Source: Streptosporangiaceae bacterium
Lineage (GTDB): Bacteria; Actinomycetota; Actinomycetes; Streptosporangiales; Streptosporangiaceae
Assembly: GCA_030050125.1 (NCBI GenBank)
Contig: JASIJN010000512.1
Location: 1-6,349 of the forward strand
DNA length: 6,349 bases
Direction of reading: 5' to 3'
Part shown: one piece after another, positions 1-4,530 of the stretch
Layout: the number at the start of each line of letters is the position of its first letter
How positions within the stretch are numbered: position 1 is the first letter of the stretch
Made by a program: the position numbers and the translations under genes
The notes under the pieces: generated by a model
Databases searched by the model: none
What the model was told of the DNA's origin: nothing
Seen by the model: the letters and a program-made list of their open reading frames with translations, nothing else

Positions 1-388
1 CTCCGGCATGGGCGGCTCGGCTCCGCTCGGGCCGAAGCCCGGCGGTCACTGGGCTCGCGTTCGTCGGCCCGAGGCGCGTGAGTCAACGGCTGGGCGTCGC
101 AACGCTACGCCTTCGGCATGGGCGGCTCGGCTCCGCTCAGGGACGAAGCCCGGCGTGGTCACGGGCCCGGGTTCGGCGGGGCGAGGGGCGTGAGTCAACG
201 GCTGGGCGCCGCAACGCTACGGCTCCGGGATGGGCGGCTCGGCTCCGCTCGGGGCCGAAGCCCGGCGGTCACTGGGCTCGCGTTCGGCGGGGCGAGGGGC
301 GTTAGTCAACGGCTGGGCGGCGCAACGCTATGGCTGCGGGGTGGGCGGGTCGGCTCCGCTCGGGGCGAAGCGCGGCGCGGTCGCTGTC
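1..388. repeat. Tandem array of a ~111-bp non-coding repeat, about 3.5 copies visible, open at the left window edge
   Basis: This stretch contains no gene I can support. It is built from near-identical units. The anchor ATGGGCGGCTCGG occurs at 8, 118 and 230, with a decayed version (GTGGGCGGGTCGG) at 341, so the spacings are 110, 112 and 111 bp. A second anchor, AGTCAACGGCTGGGCG, occurs once per unit near 71, 193 and 304. Copies 1 and 3 resemble each other more than copy 2, which carries small indels and substitutions. The fourth copy is divergent and similarity fades near 388, about 18 bp from the ilvE stop. Each good copy can form a stem-loop in which GGCTCGGC pairs with GCCGAAGCC with one bulged base (14-39 and 236-262). 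Because spacings are not all multiples of three, reading frame is not kept between copies, which argues against a repetitive protein. No transposase or inverted-repeat ends are visible. The array probably extends left of the window. Confidence 0.9.
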
Positions 389-406
389 TGGTCCGGCTGC
401 CGGCGG

Positions 407-1519
407 CTAGATGATCTTGTGGATCCAGTTGTGCTGGTCGGCTACGTGGCCGAACTGGATGCCGAGGAGCTCTTCACGCAGGCGCAGGGTCACGGGGCCG
501 GCGGTGCCGTCGCCGATCGTCCAGCCGCCTGCCGATCCGCTGACCGTGCCGATCGGGGTGATGGCGGCCGCGGTGCCGCACGCGAACACCTCGGTGAGCT
601 CGCCGGACGCGCATCCCGAGCGCCAGTCGTCCACGTTGATCTTGCCTTCGGAGGCGGGTATGCCCAGCTCGGGGGCCAGCGTGAGCAGAGAGTCTCTGAT
701 GATGCCGGGCAGCAGCGTGCCGGTGAGCGCCGGGGTCATGATCCGCGCCTGCGACCCGGAGCCGTAGACGAAGAATATGTTCATCCCGCCCATTTCCTCG
801 ACCCACCTGCGCTCCACGGCGTCCAGCCAGACCACCTGCTCGCAGCCGTGCTCCGTCGCCTGCAACTGCCCGGCGAGACTGGCCGCGTAGTTGCCGCCGG
901 TCTTGGCCGCCCCGGTGCCTCCGGGCGCCGCCCTGGCGTAGTCATCCGCCAGCCACACCGAAACCGGGCGCAAGTCCTCTTCGAAGTAGGACCCGGCCGG
1001 CGAGGCGATCACCGCGAACAGGTACGAGGACGAGGGCTTGACGCCGAGACCTGGGTACGTCGCGATCATGAACGGCCTCAGGTACAGGCTGTGGCCCTCA
1101 TCGAAGGGCACCCAGTCCCGGTCCTGGCTCACCAGCAACTCGATCGCCTCGAGGAACGCGGCCTCCGGCAAAGCCGGCATGGCCAGCCTGGCCGCCGAGC
1201 GGTTGAACCTGGCCGCGTTGGCGTCCGGGCGGAACGCCACGATCGGACCGCTCGCCTGCCGGTAGGCTTTCAGCCCCTCGAAGATCTCTTGGGCGTAGTG
1301 GAACACGGAGGTGGCCGGGTCGAGGCTGAACGGACCGTACGCCTCGAGCCGGGCGTCATGCCAGCCGCGATCGGCAGACCAGCGGATCGTCACCATGTTG
1401 TCGGTGAAGATCCGGCCGAACCCGGGATCTTTCATCAGCCGTTCCCGCTCCTCGGCCGGTACCCGGGCACTGGTGGGGTGGAGCGCAAATTCGATCTCAC
1501 TTGTGTGGCTGGCCGTCAT
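407..1519 (-). CDS. ilvE: Branched-chain amino acid aminotransferase (IlvE), PLP fold-type IV
   Basis: IlvE carries out the last step of leucine, isoleucine and valine synthesis. It moves an amino group between glutamate and the branched 2-keto acids using PLP in the cytosol. The 370-residue product has the usual length for the actinobacterial enzyme. Visible hallmarks are YAQEIFEGLKAYR (75-87), the PLP lysine K206 in GAAKTGGNYAAS with N210 and Y211, the cofactor-contacting E242 in WVEEMGGMN (239-247), and the phosphate-binding CGTAAAITPIG (314-324). No key residue is missing. The ATG at 1519 is chosen because it gives the normal N terminus (MTASHTSEIEF) and is preceded at 7 nt by a good Shine-Dalgarno, AGAGAGGA. 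The frame stays open upstream, including a GTG about 26 codons earlier, but that GTG has no ribosome site. The gene lies 161 bp after leuB in the same direction, far enough for its own promoter. The 111-bp repeat array begins almost at its stop codon. Confidence 0.96.
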   Translation of the reverse strand: MTASHTSEIEFALHPTSARVPAEERERLMKDPGFGRIFTDNMVTIRWSADRGWHDARLEAYGPFSLDPATSVFHYAQEIFEGLKAYRQASGPIVAFRPDANAARFNRSAARLAMPALPEAAFLEAIELLVSQDRDWVPFDEGHSLYLRPFMIATYPGLGVKPSSSYLFAVIASPAGSYFEEDLRPVSVWLADDYARAAPGGTGAAKTGGNYAASLAGQLQATEHGCEQVVWLDAVERRWVEEMGGMNIFFVYGSGSQARIMTPALTGTLLPGIIRDSLLTLAPELGIPASEGKINVDDWRSGCASGELTEVFACGTAAAITPIGTVSGSAGGWTIGDGTAGPVTLRLREELLGIQFGHVADQHNWIHKII

Positions 1520-1534
1520 ACCCGGATCCTCTCT

Positions 1535-1564
1535 CACCGGGCCGACGCCGTTGTCGGCCCTGTG
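1535..1564 (-). promoter_or_regulatory. Leader hairpin abutting the ilvE Shine-Dalgarno
   Basis: The minus strand reads CACAGGGCCGAC, loop AACGGC, then GTCGGCCCGGTG. The inner eight pairs (GGGCCGAC with GTCGGCCC) are perfect. After one A-G mismatch, three more pairs (CAC with GTG) extend the stem. The stem ends where the purine-rich ribosome site (1527-1535, GAGAGAGGA) begins, 16 nt before the ilvE ATG. No run of T follows, so a classical intrinsic terminator is unlikely. The position suggests an effect on ribosome access or mRNA stability, but that is inference. I saw no leader peptide rich in Leu, Ile or Val codons, so classical attenuation is not supported. Confidence 0.5.
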
Positions 1565-1602
1565 CGGTAAACGCTTCCCCGCGTAAGCCCGCGTCACTCT
1601 CG

Positions 1603-1632
1603 AATGTCGTCGCGATTCGCAGTTTAGTCCAA
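1603..1632 (-). promoter_or_regulatory. Candidate promoter for ilvE in the leuB-ilvE gap
   Basis: The 161-bp gap contains one conspicuously AT-richer patch, read on the minus strand as GGATTGGACTAAACTGCGAATC. TAAACT (1621-1626) fits the loose actinobacterial -10 pattern TANNNT and would start transcription about 95 nt before the ilvE ATG, but no recognisable -35 lies 17 bp upstream. Alternatively TTGGAC (1627-1632) is a -35, in which case the -10 would be the weak GACATT (1603-1608). A 5-bp inverted repeat, CGAAT (1601-1605) with ATTCG (1615-1619), lies at the predicted start and could be an operator half-site pair. The evidence is weak. Confidence 0.3.
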
Positions 1633-1680
1633 TCCCCGGCGCTCGCGGCGGCTGGCCGCAGCGCGTGGAGCCACGACCGC

Positions 1681-2733
1681 TCAGCCCGCGACTCGCTCGG
1701 CGATGTCGTCGCCGATCTCCACGGTGGACCTGGCCGCCCACGCTCCCTGACGGTCCAGCAGGTCCTCGGCGACCGCCTGCTCGATCCTCGCCGCGGCTCT
1801 GGACAGGCCGATGTGCTCGCAGAGCATGGCCGCGGAAAGGATGGCCGCGGTCGGGTCCGCCTTCTGCTGGCCGGCGATGTCCGGCGCGCTCCCGTGCACC
1901 GGCTCGAACGTGCTCGGCGCGGTTCGCTCCGGGTTGATGCTGGCGCTGGCCGCGAGCCCGATGCCGCCGGCGATCGCCGCTCCGAGCGCGGTCAGGATAT
2001 CGCCGAACATGTTGTCGGTGACGATCACGTCGAACCGCTCCGGCTCGGTGATGAAGAACATCGACGCCGCGTCCATGTGACAGTAGTCGGTGGTCACCTG
2101 GGCGTAATCCCTCGCCACCTCCTCGACGGTGCGCCGCCACAGGTCCCCGGCGTAGGCGAGCACGTTCGCCTTGTGTACCAGGGTCAGCCTCCGGCGCGGC
2201 CGCGCCGCCGCCTGCGCCAGCGCGTACCGGGTCACGCGGCCGATGCCGAACGCGGTGTTGATGCTCTCCTGCGTGGCCACCTCGCCCGGGGTGCCCTTGC
2301 GCATGACCCCGCCAGCCTCGATGTAGGGCCCCTCGGTGCCTTCCCGGACCACCAGCATGTCGACCGACACCGGTCGCAGGCCGGACAGCGGCGAGGCCAC
2401 GCCCGGGTAGAGCCGCACCGGGCGCAGGTTCACGTACTGGTCGAACTCGAACCGCAGCCGCAGGGTCAGCCCTCGCTCCAGCACCGCGCTGGGGACGCCC
2501 GGGTCGCCGACCGCGCCCAGCAGGATCGCGTCGTGGCCGGACATCTCGTCGAGCGCCGAGGCCGGAAGCGTCTCACCGGTACGCAGCCAGCGCCGCGAGC
2601 CCAGGTCGTAGTCCGTGGTTTCGATCGTGACCTCGGCGGCAGCGGCCCGGAGTACCTTGATCGCCTCAGCGACCACCTCGGGGCCGATGCCGTCCCCGCC
2701 GATCACCGCGATCCTTACGGTAGGTGACGCCAT
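1681..2733 (-). CDS. leuB: 3-isopropylmalate dehydrogenase (LeuB)
   Basis: LeuB performs the NAD-dependent oxidation and decarboxylation of 3-isopropylmalate, giving 2-ketoisocaproate, the keto acid that IlvE turns into leucine. The 350-residue product matches the family length. Visible motifs of the isocitrate/isopropylmalate dehydrogenase family are [10 protein letters not shown] (11-20), the substrate-binding arginines in LRLRFEF (91-97) and [10 protein letters not shown] (128-137, with R130 and Y137), the catalytic K188 in VHKANVL, metal-binding aspartates at D221 (CHMDAASM) and in VTDNMFGD (D240 and D245), and the NAD-binding segment [17 protein letters not shown] (280-296). The residues around 91-97 favour isopropylmalate over isocitrate, which the neighbours support. 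The ATG is chosen because [10 protein letters not shown] then falls at the normal distance from the N terminus and AAGG lies 7 nt upstream. It starts 22 bp after the serA stop, so cotranscription with serA is likely. Confidence 0.96.
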   Translation of the reverse strand: MASPTVRIAVIGGDGIGPEVVAEAIKVLRAAAAEVTIETTDYDLGSRRWLRTGETLPASALDEMSGHDAILLGAVGDPGVPSAVLERGLTLRLRFEFDQYVNLRPVRLYPGVASPLSGLRPVSVDMLVVREGTEGPYIEAGGVMRKGTPGEVATQESINTAFGIGRVTRYALAQAAARPRRRLTLVHKANVLAYAGDLWRRTVEEVARDYAQVTTDYCHMDAASMFFITEPERFDVIVTDNMFGDILTALGAAIAGGIGLAASASINPERTAPSTFEPVHGSAPDIAGQQKADPTAAILSAAMLCEHIGLSRAAARIEQAVAEDLLDRQGAWAARSTVEIGDDIAERVAG

Positions 2734-2755
2734 GCGCGTACCTTACTGGCAGCCT

Positions 2756-4348
2756 TCAGCGCCCATCCAGGTCAACCGCCCGGCCGAAGACCGCGCCGAT
2801 CGAGGAGGTGATCTCGTCGAGCACGGGAGCGGGCAGCGCCGAGTCGACGGTCAGGACGATGAGGGCCTGCCCGCCCCTCGCGTCCCGGCAGACCTGCATC
2901 CCGGCGATGTTGATGCCCCGGTCCCCCAGAATCTTGCCCACGATGCCGACCACGCCCGGCCGGTCGGAGTAGGTGAAAAACACCATGTGCTCGGCCGGCG
3001 CGATCTCCATGTCGTAGCCGTTGACATCGACGAGCTTCTCGGCCTGGCGCTGCCCGGTCAGCGTCCCGCCGACCGACACGACCTGTCCGTCGGGCAGGGT
3101 GCCGCGCAGCGTCACCACGTTGCGCCAGTCCGGGCTCTCCTTATCGGTCAACAGGCTGACCTGGACACCGCGGTCGGCGGCCAGCAGCGGCGCGTTGACG
3201 TAGGTGACCGCGTCCTCGACGATGTCGCTGAACACCCCCTTGAGCGCGGCCAGCTGCAGCACGCTGACGTCCAGGCCCGCGATCTCGCCGCGGACCTCCA
3301 CCTCGACCCGGGCGGCGATCCCGCCCGCCACCGCGGTGAAGATGCGGCCCAGCTTCTCGGCCAGCGGCAGCCCTGGCCTGATCGTCTCGTCGACCGAGCC
3401 GCCCTGGACGTTGACCGCGTCCGGCACGAACTCGCCGGCCAGGGCGAGCCGGACCGACCGCGCGACCTGGGTGCCCGCCTTCTCCTGCGCCTCATGCGTG
3501 CTCGCCCCCAGGTGCGGGGTGACCACCGCGTTGGGCAGGCCGAACAGCGGGCTGTCCGTGCACGGCTCGGCGGCGTACACGTCGAGCGCCGCCCCGGCCA
3601 CCCGGCCGTCGGCCAGCGCCCTGGCCAGCGCGGCCTCGTCCACGAGTCCGCCGCGGGCGGCGTTCACGATCAGCACTCCGGGCTTGACCAGGTCCAGCTG
3701 CCGGTCCGCGATGATCCCGACGGTCTCGGCGTTCTTCGGCAGGTGCACGCTGATGACGTCGGACTCGGCCAGCAGTTCCTCCAGGCTCACCAGGCGCGCG
3801 CCGAGCTGGGCCGCCCGGGCCGCCGCCACGTAGGGGTCATAGGCGATCACGGTCATGCCGAAGGCGGCGAGCCGCTGGGCGACCAGGACGCCGATCTTGC
3901 CAAGCCCCAGCAGCCCGGCCACCTTGCCCTCCAGCTCGACGCCGGTGAACGCGGCCCGCTTCCACTGGCCGGACCGCAGCGACGCCATGGCCTGGGGCAC
4001 GTTGCGCGCCGTCGCGAGCAGCAGCGCGATGGCGTGTTCGGCCGCGCTGACGATGTTCGAGGTCGGGGCGTTGACGACCATCACGCCGGCCCGGGTCGCC
4101 GCGTCGACGTCGACGTTGTCCAGGCCAACGCCGGCCCTGGCCACCACGCGCAGCCTGGGAGCGTGCTCGAGGGCCTCGGCGTCGATGGTCGTGGCGCTCC
4201 GGATGATCACCGCGTCGGCCTCGGCGAGCGCGGGGAGCAACTGCACCCGGTCGGCGCCGTCCGTATAGCGGATCTCGAAACCGGACTCGAGCTGCGCTAT
4301 CCCGGCCGGCGACAGCTCTTCGGCGATGAGAACGATCGGCGTGGACAC
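2756..4348 (-). CDS. serA: D-3-phosphoglycerate dehydrogenase (SerA), type I with ACT domain
   Basis: SerA oxidises 3-phosphoglycerate to 3-phosphohydroxypyruvate with NAD, the committed step of serine synthesis. The 530-residue product matches the long type I form known from Mycobacterium tuberculosis. In order, it has a split substrate-binding domain (about 1-95 and 285-315), a central Rossmann domain with GLGKIG (148-153) and the ribose-binding D171, and the catalytic set R232 (NAARGG), E261 (AAEP) and H279 (TPHLG). An intervening allosteric domain follows (about 316-450), then a C-terminal ACT domain beginning at FFTYSDRPGVVG (457-468), the expected site of serine feedback inhibition. The GTG start at 4348 gives (M)STPIVLIAEEL, the standard family N terminus, and GGAAAGG lies about 6 nt upstream. 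It is probably the first gene of a serA-leuB unit. A perfect CRP-type palindrome lies 50-65 bp upstream. It is preceded by a c-di-GMP gene rather than ilvC. Confidence 0.97.
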   Translation of the reverse strand: MSTPIVLIAEELSPAGIAQLESGFEIRYTDGADRVQLLPALAEADAVIIRSATTIDAEALEHAPRLRVVARAGVGLDNVDVDAATRAGVMVVNAPTSNIVSAAEHAIALLLATARNVPQAMASLRSGQWKRAAFTGVELEGKVAGLLGLGKIGVLVAQRLAAFGMTVIAYDPYVAAARAAQLGARLVSLEELLAESDVISVHLPKNAETVGIIADRQLDLVKPGVLIVNAARGGLVDEAALARALADGRVAGAALDVYAAEPCTDSPLFGLPNAVVTPHLGASTHEAQEKAGTQVARSVRLALAGEFVPDAVNVQGGSVDETIRPGLPLAEKLGRIFTAVAGGIAARVEVEVRGEIAGLDVSVLQLAALKGVFSDIVEDAVTYVNAPLLAADRGVQVSLLTDKESPDWRNVVTLRGTLPDGQVVSVGGTLTGQRQAEKLVDVNGYDMEIAPAEHMVFFTYSDRPGVVGIVGKILGDRGINIAGMQVCRDARGGQALIVLTVDSALPAPVLDEITSSIGAVFGRAVDLDGR

Positions 4349-4382
4349 GTTGGCCCTTTCCGGCGGCGGTCAGAGCCACCAC

Positions 4383-4412
4383 TCTATAGCCGACGTTTGT
4401 GAAGGCTTTCAC
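4383..4412 (-). promoter_or_regulatory. Candidate serA promoter overlapping the CRP-like site
   Basis: On the minus strand TATAGA (4383-4388) is a fair -10 hexamer in an otherwise GC-rich gap. Eighteen bases upstream GTGAAA (4407-4412) matches four of six positions of TTGACA. Transcription would begin near 4376, about 28 nt before the serA GTG, which leaves room for the GGAAAGG ribosome site. The -35 candidate lies inside the CRP-like palindrome, so a protein bound there would compete with RNA polymerase if this promoter is the real one. Confidence 0.4.
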
Positions 4413-4413
4413 A
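4398..4413. promoter_or_regulatory. CRP/Cmr-type binding palindrome upstream of serA
   Basis: The sequence TGTGA-AGGCTT-TCACA matches the established CRP consensus TGTGA-N6-TCACA at all ten fixed positions. One further spacer pair (4403 with 4408) and the central pair (4405 with 4406) are also symmetric. The same consensus is used by the mycobacterial CRP regulator Rv3676, and a GTGA-N6-TCAC core is reported for Streptomyces Crp. The site lies in the serA upstream region, 50-65 bp before the start codon. It is centred near -30 from the predicted start, a position that suggests repression rather than class II activation. A site this exact is unlikely by chance in a gap of 166 bp, but no binding is shown. 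Confidence 0.65.
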
Positions 4414-4429
4414 TAACGACCGCGCAAGT

Positions 4430-4446
4430 GGCCCCGGGTCTGGGCC
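4430..4446 (-). other. Small GC hairpin in the gap upstream of serA
   Basis: GGCCC (4430-4434) and GGGCC (4442-4446) form a perfect 5-bp stem around a 7-nt loop, located between the GGDEF-EAL gene and the candidate serA promoter. No T-run follows on the minus strand. It may help end transcription of the upstream gene, or it may be a chance product of GC-rich sequence. Confidence 0.2.
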
Positions 4447-4461
4447 GGTTCACGGCGGGCA

Positions 4462-4530
4462 CGACCGGGCCTGGTCACTTCGCCGGCGCCCGGCCGAGGG
4501 CCGACCGGGCCTGGTCACTTCGCCGGCGCC
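4462..4530. repeat. 29-bp perfect direct repeat with 40-bp period, spanning the stop codon of the GGDEF-EAL gene
   Basis: The 29 bases at 4462-4490 are repeated exactly at 4502-4530 (each begins CGACCGGGCCTGGTCACTTC), separated by 11 bp. The right copy contains the TGA stop (4515-4517) and the last four codons (APAK) of the GGDEF-EAL gene. The left copy is downstream of the stop and non-coding. The 40-bp offset is not a multiple of three. It looks like a local duplication of the gene's 3' end, through slippage or illegitimate recombination. I see no third copy. Confidence 0.9.
4488..4510 (-). terminator. Weak candidate terminator after the GGDEF-EAL gene
   Basis: GCCCGG (4488-4493) and CCGGGC (4505-4510) form a perfect 6-bp stem with an 11-nt loop starting 5 bp after the stop codon. 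There is no T-tract on the transcribed strand, so this would have to be a GC-only hairpin of the kind sometimes proposed in actinobacteria. It also overlaps the direct repeat, so the pairing could be incidental. Confidence 0.25.

Noticed and set aside
1..388. CRISPR array
   Set aside because: The unit is about 111 bp and is repeated as a whole. There are no short conserved repeats separated by unrelated spacers, and no cas gene is nearby.
1..406. Insertion sequence or transposon remnant next to ilvE
   Set aside because: No transposase fragment, terminal inverted repeats or target duplication can be seen.
8..414. Short overlapping open frames in the left repeat array, starting MGGSAPLG
   Set aside because: Successive copies are 110 and 112 bp apart, so the frame shifts between copies. 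Open frames in several registers are expected here, and no ribosome site or family is apparent.
230..1570. A 446-codon open frame on the plus strand across the repeat and antisense to ilvE
   Set aside because: It begins in the repeat array and continues antisense to IlvE. The composition is that of a GC-rich shadow frame and no motif is recognisable.
1640..1680. Intrinsic terminator after leuB
   Set aside because: Only very tight or short GC pairings are present (for example GCGGC-CA-GCCGC with a 2-nt loop), and there is no T-run.
1520..2140. N-terminal extension of the ilvE reading frame into leuB
   Set aside because: The frame is open only because stops are rare at this GC content. The family N terminus and a strong Shine-Dalgarno fix the start at 1519.
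2615..4402. A 595-codon open frame on the plus strand opposite serA
   Set aside because: It runs antisense to a clearly conserved SerA. Its translation is rich in Arg, Gly, Asp and His as expected of antisense frames in high-GC DNA, and it shows no domain.
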